A stretch of 64,000 bases of DNA from Dyella marensis (GTDB taxonomy: Bacteria; Pseudomonadota; Gammaproteobacteria; Xanthomonadales; Rhodanobacteraceae). The translations under genes were made by a program, and so were the position numbers. Positions 7,231 to 17,299 of this stretch are shown one piece after another (position 1 is the stretch's first letter; each line of letters starts with the position of its first letter). The stretch covers positions 49,878 to 113,877 of the forward strand of contig NZ_FONH01000013.1 in the NCBI RefSeq assembly GCF_900112865.1, given 5' to 3'. The notes under the pieces were generated by a model, which was given only the letters and a program-made list of their open reading frames with translations, did not search any database and had not been told where the DNA came from.

Positions 7231-8720
7231 GCCGCTACGCCGCACGCACTTGGCTCGCGCACGCGCAGCACGCACAGCCCGGACACAAACAGGCTCGCCC
7301 CGCCCAGCACCAGCGCATAAATCGGCTGGCCGTGGAAGAACGCCCGCAGCAGCAGCCCCAACACGCTCGCCGCCAGCAACTGCGGAATCACCACGAAAAA
7401 ATTGAAGATCCCCATATAGACGCCCATCTTGTGCGCCGGCAGGTTGTCCGACAGCAGCGCATAAGGCAGCGACAGGATCGAGGCCCAGGCGAAGCCCACG
7501 CCGACCATCGACAGCAGCAGCCAGCGCGGGTCGTGGATCAGCAGGAAGGACAAGAAGCCCGCGCCGCCCAGCCATACGTTGACCAGGTGGCTGATGCGGA
7601 TGCCCCAGCGCCGCACCATCCAGGGGATCACGATCGCCGCCAGCGCGGCGAAGCCGTTGTAGGCGGCGAACAGCACGCCGACCCAGTTGGCGCCTTCGTT
7701 ATAGGCGGCCGAATGCGGATCGCTGCTGCCGTAGTGCACCTGGGTCACGCCCGCCGTGGTGTAGATCCACATCGCGAACAGCGCGAACCACGAGAACAGC
7801 TGCACCCAGGCCAGCCGGCGCATCGCCTCGGGCATGCCGAACAGGTCGCCCAGCACCTGCGCGGCCGGACCGCGGCTGGCCGTGCGGCCCAGCCACAGCA
7901 GCGCCACGCCGAACACGCTCATGCCGCCGGTCAGCAGGTACAGCTCCTTCTCCAGCCGCATGAATGCCACCACCGCAGTCAGCGCCAGGCCGGCCGCCAG
8001 CCACAGCAGGCCCCAGCGCGACGCGGCGGGGCGATCGACCGCCGTCTCCTCCACCGGCGCGTGGTCGAACGCTGCCAGCGTCTCGGGCGGGTATTCGCGC
8101 GTCGAGCACACCGTCCACAGCACCGAGCCGAGCAGCACCGCGCCACCGGCATAGAAGGCGTAGCGCACGGTATCCGGGATGCCGCTGACGCCCGGCGCAT
8201 TGCTCACGCCCAGGCGCTCCAGGATCCACGGCAGCGCCGAGGCCACCACCGCGCCCAGGCCGATGAAAAAGCTCTGCATGGCATAGCCCAGCGGCCGCTG
8301 GCGCGGCGGCAGCTGGTCGCCGACGAAGGCGCGGAACGGCTCCATCGACACATTGATCGAGGCGTCCAGGATCCACAGCAGTCCCGCGGCCACCCATAGC
8401 GCGGGCGCATTGGGCATCCACAGCAGGCCCAGCGTGGCCAGCACCGCGCCGACCAGGAAATACGGACGGCGCCGGCCCAGCCCCGTCCAGGTGCGGTCGG
8501 ACAGGTAGCCGACGATCGGCTGCACGATCAGCCCCGACAGCGGCGCCGCTACCCACAGCATGGGAATGTCGCCGACATCGGCGCCCAGGGTCTGGAAGAT
8601 GCGGCTGACGTTGGCGTTCTGCAGCGCGAAGCCGAACTGGATGCCGAGAAAGCCGAAACACATGTTCCAGATCTGCCAGAACGTCAGCGCGGGTTTTCCG
8701 TTCGTCCTGCTCAAGGTCAT
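7227..8720 (-). CDS. MFS sugar transporter, SLC45/MalY-like
   Basis: A 497-residue inner-membrane carrier with about 12 predicted membrane segments. The cytoplasmic loop after helix 2 has the MFS signature GYLSDRTWTGLGRRRPYFLVG. The overall pattern (FWQIWNMCFGFLGIQFGFALQ at the start) matches the glycoside/SLC45-like MFS proteins, which include the Caulobacter maltose carrier MalY. It probably brings maltose or short maltodextrins from the periplasm into the cytosol by proton symport. Its ATG overlaps the stop of the upstream glycosidase gene (ATGA), so the two are translationally coupled. Its stop codon lies inside a family A repeat, so the C-terminus may have been reset. Confidence 0.88.
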   Translation of the reverse strand: MTLSRTNGKPALTFWQIWNMCFGFLGIQFGFALQNANVSRIFQTLGADVGDIPMLWVAAPLSGLIVQPIVGYLSDRTWTGLGRRRPYFLVGAVLATLGLLWMPNAPALWVAAGLLWILDASINVSMEPFRAFVGDQLPPRQRPLGYAMQSFFIGLGAVVASALPWILERLGVSNAPGVSGIPDTVRYAFYAGGAVLLGSVLWTVCSTREYPPETLAAFDHAPVEETAVDRPAASRWGLLWLAAGLALTAVVAFMRLEKELYLLTGGMSVFGVALLWLGRTASRGPAAQVLGDLFGMPEAMRRLAWVQLFSWFALFAMWIYTTAGVTQVHYGSSDPHSAAYNEGANWVGVLFAAYNGFAALAAIVIPWMVRRWGIRISHLVNVWLGGAGFLSFLLIHDPRWLLLSMVGVGFAWASILSLPYALLSDNLPAHKMGVYMGIFNFFVVIPQLLAASVLGLLLRAFFHGQPIYALVLGGASLFVSGLCVLRVREPSACGVAA

Positions 8721-10909
8721 GGGGCGGTGCTTCCGGGCGCCAGAGGAACGATCAGCATATCGCCGACCTCGGCCCGATTCAGCGGTCCGCCGTCACCGCC
8801 CTGCCCGCCGGTGTAATGGGCGAAGTGGGCCAGGTACGACATGTTGAAGCCCGGCGCCAGCTCCACCTTGCAAGGCTGGCCCTGCCTGGCGGCGAAGCTG
8901 CCGCGGGTGGAGCGTTGCCGCCCCGCGCTGTGCGGCAGCACCAGTACCAGGGATTGCGCCGGCACGCCTTCGCAACTGACGGTGGCGACCTGCACGGCGG
9001 CGGTGATGCCGGTGTTGATCGGGCCGTGGTCGTTGGCGTATTCCAGCGAAAGCTCGAAGCGGCCGCTGGACGGCGCCGTCCACGCACGCGGCCAGGCGCC
9101 GCCGATGCGCGCTTCCTCGCCCCGGCACACCGCGGCGCTGTGCAGCGATTCGATGCCGTGTTCGTCCACCCGGGTCAGGCTGAAGCACTGTTGCGCGGCG
9201 GTGCGCTCGATCTGCGCATCGCGCACGGTGCCGTGCCGCCCGCCATTGACGTAAAGCACCAGCTCGCCATCCGCCTGGATGCGCCAGCGCTTGCCGTCGG
9301 CCTTCACCTTGGGCGCATCCGGCGTGGCGGGGGCGTACAGCGGCGCATCGCGGCGCAGCGGCGGGGCATCGATCTTCACCGCCTTCAGGGCGATCTCGAT
9401 GCGCTTGCCGTCGCGCCTCTCGCTGCCGGTCACCAGCAGGTTGCCGTCCAGCGTGGACGGCCGCACCAGCACGATCTCCTGGTCGGCCAGGCTCAGGCTG
9501 ATGCGCTGCCCGTCGCCGAACAGCATCGGCACCAGCGCCACCGGCAACTTCGGCGTGACCTTGCCGTCCTCGCCCAGTCCGAACACGCCCTGGATCACCA
9601 TGTCCAGGTAACCGCCCACCGACCACAGCTGCCGCGGCGAATCGACCACCGGCCCGCTGAGCGGACCTTCGTCGACATGCACCGCCTGCGTGGCGAGCTC
9701 GAAGTTCTCCATGTTGGAGCCGGCCAGCGCGGCACCGCGCATCAGCGAGCGCAATTCATGCTCGATGCGCGCCGGATCGTCGACCGCACGCGCCGCGCGC
9801 AGCGCATAGGCGCTGACGAAGGGCCAGATCGCGCGGTTGTGGTAGATCGGCTGGTCCTTGCGCTCCGGCCAGATCACCGGGCTGCCGGCCGCCCAGGTCG
9901 GATAAGCCGCCAGCGCCTGGCGCGCCCGCGCGAGATCGGCCACGCCGCTGGTGATCGCCAGCGACAGGCCGAGCAGGTCGTAGGCTTCGTACGGCGCCGG
10001 ATGATCCACGCCGCCGATGTAGCTCATGTACATGCCGCGATCGGCACGCCAGAAGTGCGCATTGATCGCCTGCTTCAGCGCATCGGCCTGCATCTCGTAG
10101 GTCGCCGCCGATTCGCCGCGCCGCGGCGCCAGCTTCGCCGCCAGGCGCAACGCTTCGTAGTGCAGCACGTTGGTCGACAGCGAGAACGATTGCCCGATGA
10201 AGGCCACGTTGTTCCTGGTCCACTCCGGATAGGTCTGCTCGCGCCAGTCGAGGAACGAAGTCTCCCCGCGGTACAGGCCCACGGAGGCGTCGAAGACGTA
10301 GCGCCGCTCCTGCGCCAGCGTGTCCAGCAACGCGCGCCAGGTCTCGTCGGCAAAAGCTGGGTCGCTGAGCAGATGCCGCGCGCCGAGGAACCACACCACG
10401 CGATCCGTGCTGATCGGCCAGCTGCCGCCGGAACCGGTGTCCTGCATCACGTACAACCCATCCGGCACGCCCGGTGCGCGCACGTCGGAGAGCTTGAAGC
10501 GCAGCGAGGCTTTTGCACGCGCCGGATCCAGTCGCCACAGCGAGAGATCCACCGCATACGAGAGATCGCGCGTCCACACGTAATGCCACTTCTCGCCGGT
10601 CTCGAAGCAGGCGCAGGGGATCGCCTGGCCATGATCGAAGGCGTCGTCGCGGATCGCCTGCACCGAATCCAGCCGCAGATCGTCCTGCGCCATGGCGAAC
10701 AAGCCGTCGAACAGCGGACTGGCGGTGTGCGCCGCCAGTTTCTGCTTGCCGATGCGGCGCTCGCCGAAGGGGCCATGCAGCATGTAGCTGCCGTCGGAGG
10801 CGGTCGTGACGACCGCCTCCTTGCCCTGCCATTCCAGCCTGTCGCGCCAGCTGTCCGCCACGCCCGGTCCGGCGGCCATGATCCCGGCCAGGAGTGCCGC
10901 CGTCAGCAC
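8717..10909 (-). CDS. Six-hairpin glycosidase-like protein of the maltodextrin operon
   Basis: A 730-residue protein with a short hydrophobic N-terminus (LTAALLAGIMAAGPGVA) that may be a signal peptide. The central part (about 60-450) looks like an alpha/alpha six-hairpin glycosidase: HYVWTRDLSYAVDLSLW carries the WTRD motif, and PRQLWSVGGYLDMVIQG is a second conserved-looking block. The C-terminal third is beta-rich. I cannot assign a GH family; GH15/GH63-related or MGH1-like domains are the nearest idea. It likely acts on periplasmic alpha-glucans. The start codon is GTG. It ends overlapping the MFS gene and begins 42 bp after the GH13_20-type gene. Confidence 0.7.
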   Translation of the reverse strand: MLTAALLAGIMAAGPGVADSWRDRLEWQGKEAVVTTASDGSYMLHGPFGERRIGKQKLAAHTASPLFDGLFAMAQDDLRLDSVQAIRDDAFDHGQAIPCACFETGEKWHYVWTRDLSYAVDLSLWRLDPARAKASLRFKLSDVRAPGVPDGLYVMQDTGSGGSWPISTDRVVWFLGARHLLSDPAFADETWRALLDTLAQERRYVFDASVGLYRGETSFLDWREQTYPEWTRNNVAFIGQSFSLSTNVLHYEALRLAAKLAPRRGESAATYEMQADALKQAINAHFWRADRGMYMSYIGGVDHPAPYEAYDLLGLSLAITSGVADLARARQALAAYPTWAAGSPVIWPERKDQPIYHNRAIWPFVSAYALRAARAVDDPARIEHELRSLMRGAALAGSNMENFELATQAVHVDEGPLSGPVVDSPRQLWSVGGYLDMVIQGVFGLGEDGKVTPKLPVALVPMLFGDGQRISLSLADQEIVLVRPSTLDGNLLVTGSERRDGKRIEIALKAVKIDAPPLRRDAPLYAPATPDAPKVKADGKRWRIQADGELVLYVNGGRHGTVRDAQIERTAAQQCFSLTRVDEHGIESLHSAAVCRGEEARIGGAWPRAWTAPSSGRFELSLEYANDHGPINTGITAAVQVATVSCEGVPAQSLVLVLPHSAGRQRSTRGSFAARQGQPCKVELAPGFNMSYLAHFAHYTGGQGGDGGPLNRAEVGDMLIVPLAPGSTAP

Positions 10910-10951
10910 GCGAACACCTTGCGCTCGTTCCGCATCGTCATCTGCCTCTGG

Positions 10952-13020
<2,069 letters not shown>

Positions 13021-13040
13021 CCCTCCGTCGCGGCATAAAG

Positions 13041-13150
13041 CCCCTCTCCCTCCGGGAGAGGGGTTGGGGTGAGGGTACAGACGGAGTGGGGCGCACCACT
13101 CCGCCCGTACCCTCATCCGGCTGCCGCCACCTTCTCCCGGAGGGAGAAGG
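13041..13150. repeat. Family B paired palindromes, copy 1
   Basis: Palindrome CCCCTCTCCCTCCGG... on the left and CCTTCTCCCGGAGGG... on the right flank a conserved middle (GGTTGGGGTGAGGGTAC ... GTACCCTCATCCGGCTGCCG) that can itself pair. It lies 24 bp downstream of the GH31 stop codon (minus strand). Confidence 0.85.
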
Positions 13151-13174
13151 ATTTCGCCTTTGATGGCGTTTCGC

Positions 13175-15502
13175 TCATCGCACGGGTGTCAGCGCGATGC
13201 GCTCGACCCGCCCCGCCTGCATGCGCACCCAGGTCACCGGACCGAAGCGGTCGGTGCCGCGCGCCCAGCCCGCGCCATCGCGCGCACGCAGCGCCTCTTC
13301 GCTGGCGGCTTCGCCCAAAGGCTTGCCGTCGCTGCTGACCGCAGCGGCAGCGATGCCATGCATCTTCACCACGTACCAGGCCAAAGCCGGCTTGAAGCGC
13401 CCTTCCGGCGCGGCCGTCTCGAAGCTCACGCCCTGCTGCGTGCGCTGCACGGCCAGCGTCTGCAGGAAGTAGTCGCCATGCTCGTAGCCGTACGTGACGC
13501 CATCATCGTCGTAGTACGGGAAGCTGGTGCGCCGGTCGGCCGGAAACACGTCGACCTCGAGTTCGCGCAGCGCATGCTGCCCCACGTAGTCCTCCGGCGC
13601 CTGCATCGGCACGATGGCGCCTTCGCGCACGAACAACGGAAGATCCGACCAGCGCTTCGCGTCCAGCGCGTAGTGGATCGTCTGGCCGCCGTCGTGGCTT
13701 TTGCCGCTGGCGTAATCGACCCAACGCCCCGCCGGCAGATAGATGTCCTTCGACGCCTGCCCCGCCTCCACCACCGGCGACACCAGCAGATAGTCGCCGA
13801 ACATCCAGGCGTCCACGTCCTCGCGCACCCTGGCATCGTCCGGCCAGTCGAACAGCAGCGGCCGCACCAGGCCCACGCCGGTGGCGCGGCGCTGGTACTC
13901 ATAGCTGTAGATGTACGGCAGCAGCGCGTAGCGCAGGCGGATCGCCGCGGTCGCCGCCTTTTCCGCCACCGGCCCGTAGATCCAGGGCTGGCGCTTGATA
14001 CCCAGCTCGCCATGCACGCGGAAGATCGGCGTGAACGCGCCGAACTGGATCCAGCGCGCGTAGTTCTCCGGCGTCAAACCGCCGGTGACGGGATCGGCCT
14101 GCTTGCTGCTTTTCTGGAAACCGCCGCCATCCATGCCCCATTGCATCGCGCCGGCATTGATCGCGCTGAGCATGCGCTGCCGCTGCGCCTTCATGCTGGC
14201 GAAGCCGGTGGCGATGTCGCCCGACCACAGGCCGTAGGCGTAGCGCTGCGAGCCCAGATAGAAGTTGCGGTTGATCGACCACACGCGCCGGTTGCCGTAG
14301 GCGCGCTGGCCGTCGTACAGCGCACGCTGCATGTTGAGGAACTGCGTGTCGCTGTCCAGCGTATCCGCCTCGTCGTTCCACCAGCCGGCCATGCCAGTGT
14401 CGAAGGAATGCTTGAGGGCGTCGTTGAAGAACCACGCGCGGGCCGCGGGCCGGTCGAAATCCAGGTCGCGCACGGTCTGGTGCGAGAAATAATCCGGCGC
14501 CGCCTTGCTCTTCGCGGCCCACAGGCCGTGCTCGGTGGCATAGCGGCCCTCGGCCGTGTCCACATGCAGGCGCGGTTTCATGATGCCGGTCAGGTGCATG
14601 CCCTTGGCGTCGAGCATGGTCTTGAGGCTGCCGTCGGAACCGCCCGGGAACTTGTCGGGGTTCCAGCGGAACTCGCCGTACGGGTCGGCGCCCCAGGCTT
14701 TCCAGTCGAAGTCCAGGGTGAAGTTGTCGATCGGAATGTGGTTTTCGCGATAGGTATCGACCAACTGCAGCAACTCGCGCTGGTCGATGCCCCACTGGCT
14801 GTTGGTGAAGCCCATCGCCCATTTCGGGAACAGCGGCGAGCGGCCGCTGACCCGCGCCAGCGCGGCGAAGATCGCCTTGGGTTCGCCAATGAACACATAG
14901 ACGTCGCCGATGGCCTGACCCTGGCGGCCACGCACGCGCAGCTTGCCGCCATCCAGATCGAAACTAGCGCCTTCGGCGTCGGCCAGCAGGCCGTAGCCGG
15001 CCGTGCTCCAGACGAAAGGCGCACCGGCATTGCCTTGCTCGCCGGCTTTGGCCACCTGCTTGCCGTTGCGCTGCAGGCCGCCGTCGGCGCGCTCGAAGGC
15101 GCCATAGCCGTGGATGCCATACAGCGGGTCGGTCGCGGCGTGGCGCGCCTGTACTTCGCCACGGCCCAGCGCGGCCAGATCGATACTCAACAGCACGCGC
15201 CCATCGCGCTGCACGACCCATGCGCCATCGCGCACGGCCCCACGCAACGACGGGTCGGAGCCGCCCGATGTCTCGCTGTCGAGCGCGGGATCGATCACCA
15301 CCGTGGGTGGCGCAGGCGCGCCGTCTTTCGGCACGAAGGAAAGCCTGACGATATCCGGCGACAGGTAATGCACCGTCACCGTGCCTTGCGCGACCTGGAA
15401 TCCGACGGGCGACGGGCGCAGCTCTTCCGAGGCTTGCGCCATCGCCGTCATGGCCAATGCTCCCGACAAAGCCAGTGCCAAGGCGCGCCAGCGCACGCTC
15501 AC
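13175..15502 (-). CDS. Periplasmic GH31 alpha-glucosidase
   Basis: A 775-residue enzyme with a signal peptide (LALALSGALAMTAMAQA). It has an N-terminal beta domain (to about 220), a GH31 barrel (FTLDFDWKAWG near 265) and C-terminal beta domains. The probable nucleophile is D377 in GWWNDEAD and the acid/base D429 in LWSGDIATG; both contexts are typical of GH31. It would release glucose from the non-reducing ends of maltodextrins. The start is GTG and shares a GTGA overlap with the stop of the GH13 gene upstream, a sign of coupled translation. Confidence 0.92.
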   Translation of the reverse strand: MSVRWRALALALSGALAMTAMAQASEELRPSPVGFQVAQGTVTVHYLSPDIVRLSFVPKDGAPAPPTVVIDPALDSETSGGSDPSLRGAVRDGAWVVQRDGRVLLSIDLAALGRGEVQARHAATDPLYGIHGYGAFERADGGLQRNGKQVAKAGEQGNAGAPFVWSTAGYGLLADAEGASFDLDGGKLRVRGRQGQAIGDVYVFIGEPKAIFAALARVSGRSPLFPKWAMGFTNSQWGIDQRELLQLVDTYRENHIPIDNFTLDFDWKAWGADPYGEFRWNPDKFPGGSDGSLKTMLDAKGMHLTGIMKPRLHVDTAEGRYATEHGLWAAKSKAAPDYFSHQTVRDLDFDRPAARAWFFNDALKHSFDTGMAGWWNDEADTLDSDTQFLNMQRALYDGQRAYGNRRVWSINRNFYLGSQRYAYGLWSGDIATGFASMKAQRQRMLSAINAGAMQWGMDGGGFQKSSKQADPVTGGLTPENYARWIQFGAFTPIFRVHGELGIKRQPWIYGPVAEKAATAAIRLRYALLPYIYSYEYQRRATGVGLVRPLLFDWPDDARVREDVDAWMFGDYLLVSPVVEAGQASKDIYLPAGRWVDYASGKSHDGGQTIHYALDAKRWSDLPLFVREGAIVPMQAPEDYVGQHALRELEVDVFPADRRTSFPYYDDDGVTYGYEHGDYFLQTLAVQRTQQGVSFETAAPEGRFKPALAWYVVKMHGIAAAAVSSDGKPLGEAASEEALRARDGAGWARGTDRFGPVTWVRMQAGRVERIALTPVR

Positions 15503-17079
15503 TGCAACACCACCGTGGCATACGCCGGCAGCGTGAGCTGGCCGTTCGCCAGCGTGGCGCCCGGCACGGTATGCAGGCGGATCGCGCTGAACGCCTTGGC
15601 GCTGTCGCCGTCGAGCTTGAAGCTGCCCGGCTTGCCCGACAGGTTGTGCACCACCAGCGCGCGACTGTCCGCCGTCGCGCGCTCATAAGCCACCAGCGCA
15701 GGCTTGCCGGTGGCGATCACGCGCAGGGCACCGTCGCGCAGCGCCGGCACCTCCACGCGCCAATGGATCAGCGTGCGATACAGGTTGAGCAGCGAATCGG
15801 GCTGGTCCCGCTCCGCCTGTACCGACACGTCGCCGCCCTGCTTCACGCTGTAAGTCTTCCAGCGGCTGTCGCCCGGTGCGGCCGGCGTGCGCTGCCAGCG
15901 CATCGGCTCGCGCAGGTTCTCGTCCGGCTTGCGGCCGAGCATGCCGATTTCCTCGCCGTAGTAGATGTACGGCCGGCCCGGCAGGGTCAGCAGCATGGCC
16001 GCGGCGGTGCGCATATGGTGCAGGTCGCCGCCGAGCTGGCTGAGCACGCGTTCCTGGTCGTGATTGGAGAGGAACGGCGCGTCGGCATAGTCGTCGCCCG
16101 CGGCGGCGTGGAAGGCGGCGTAGCTTTCGGTCAGCAACGCCGGCAGCTTGCCGGCCTGCTCCTGCTTCGCACTGGCGATCAGTTGCTCGGCCAGCGGAAA
16201 GTCGAACACCGAACCGAGCGCCGGTAGATACGGTGCCAGCTCGCCCGGCTGCCTGGCCGAGACTTCGCCGACCAGATAGACGTCCGGACGCACCTGCCGC
16301 AGGCCCTGGCGGAACTCGCTCCACCACTGCGCGTTCTTGCGGATCACCGCGGGCTGGCCGTTGTCGCTCTTGAGGTCGTCGTAGATGTGGCGCGCCGCGT
16401 CGAGGCGAAAACCGTCGGCGCCCTTGCTCAGCCAGAACTTGCCGATCGCGATCATCTCGCGCCGCACCGCCGGCTCGTCGTAGTTGAGGTCGGGCATGGC
16501 GCCGGTGAAATCGCCCAGGTAGTGCTGCTTGCCGTTGGCGTGCCAGGCCGGACCGTCGACCGCGCTGATCGCCTTCAGGTCGGTGTCCTTGCCGGCCCAG
16601 GTGTACCAGTGGCGGTACTGGCTATGCGGATCCAGCGCGGACTTGAACCAGGGGTGCTGGTCGCTGCTGTGGTTGATCACCAGGTCGATGATCACCTCGA
16701 TGCCGCGCTTGTGCGCTTCGCTCACCAGCTTTTCGAAGTCGGCCATACTGCCGTACTGCGGGTTGATCCCCTCGTAGTCGGTGACGTCGTAGCCGTGGTA
16801 GGTGGGCGAGGGATTGATCGGCATCAGCCAGATGCCGCTGACGCCGAGCGATTGCAGGTAATCGAGCTTGGCGGTGACGCCGTTGAGGTCGCCGATGCCG
16901 TCGCCGTTGGTGTCGTACCAGGCGCGCACGAAGATCTCGTACCACACGCCGGAACCCTGGGTCTTCGGTGCGGTGGAGGTGGCGACGGGTGGGGTGGAAT
17001 CGGCGGCGTAGGCGACAGTGGCGCCAAGCGCGAGAGCGAAAGCAACGGTCAGACGACTTAGTGCACGGAACGGCGGCAT
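15499..17079 (-). CDS. Periplasmic GH13 alpha-amylase
   Basis: A 526-residue protein with a signal peptide (LTVAFALALGATVAYA, cleavage near 26). The GH13 barrel starts VWYEIFVRAWYDTNGDGIGD, with the metal- or loop-type NGDGIGDL signature. The catalytic residues are D227 (GFRLDAARH), E272 (VGEVSA) and D341 (LSNHDQER), all present. A small C-terminal beta domain ends at ATVVLQ. It probably shortens incoming maltodextrins in the periplasm. It is the first enzyme gene after the TonB receptor, separated by a hairpin and a family B repeat. Confidence 0.92.
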   Translation of the reverse strand: MPPFRALSRLTVAFALALGATVAYAADSTPPVATSTAPKTQGSGVWYEIFVRAWYDTNGDGIGDLNGVTAKLDYLQSLGVSGIWLMPINPSPTYHGYDVTDYEGINPQYGSMADFEKLVSEAHKRGIEVIIDLVINHSSDQHPWFKSALDPHSQYRHWYTWAGKDTDLKAISAVDGPAWHANGKQHYLGDFTGAMPDLNYDEPAVRREMIAIGKFWLSKGADGFRLDAARHIYDDLKSDNGQPAVIRKNAQWWSEFRQGLRQVRPDVYLVGEVSARQPGELAPYLPALGSVFDFPLAEQLIASAKQEQAGKLPALLTESYAAFHAAAGDDYADAPFLSNHDQERVLSQLGGDLHHMRTAAAMLLTLPGRPYIYYGEEIGMLGRKPDENLREPMRWQRTPAAPGDSRWKTYSVKQGGDVSVQAERDQPDSLLNLYRTLIHWRVEVPALRDGALRVIATGKPALVAYERATADSRALVVHNLSGKPGSFKLDGDSAKAFSAIRLHTVPGATLANGQLTLPAYATVVLQ

Positions 17080-17130
17080 GGCTTGCTCCTCTGTTACGCC
17101 AGACCGAACCTCGACGCCTGGCTGGGAAAT

Positions 17131-17246
17131 CCCTCTCCGATCAGGAGAGGGTGCCGGCAGGCGGGTGAGGGTACGGCCAGCGCGGAACGTTGAGGCTTCG
17201 CCGCACCCTCATCCGCCTGCCGGCACCTTCTCCCGACGGGAGAAGG
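17131..17246. repeat. Family B paired palindromes, copy 2
   Basis: Left palindrome CCCTCTCCGATCAGGAGAGGG has a variant centre; the right one is CCTTCTCCCGACGGGAGAAGG-like. The middle has the usual GGTGAGGGTACGG and CGCACCCTCATCC. It sits in the 220-bp space between the TonB receptor stop and the GH13 start. Confidence 0.85.
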
Positions 17247-17256
17247 AAATAACTCT

Positions 17257-17289
17257 GGAGAGCTCGCGCAAGTGAAAGCGCGGCTCTCC
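17257..17289 (-). terminator. Strong intercistronic hairpin after the TonB receptor
   Basis: A 12-bp stem (GGAGAGC + CGCGC with GCGCG + GCTCTCC, one bulged base) and an 8-nt loop, beginning 11 nt after the receptor stop codon. The tail on the minus strand (AGAGTTATTTCC) is only weakly T-rich. It may be a leaky terminator or a 3' stabiliser that sets receptor mRNA above that of the enzymes downstream. Confidence 0.55.
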
Positions 17290-17299
17290 CGATGGTTGC

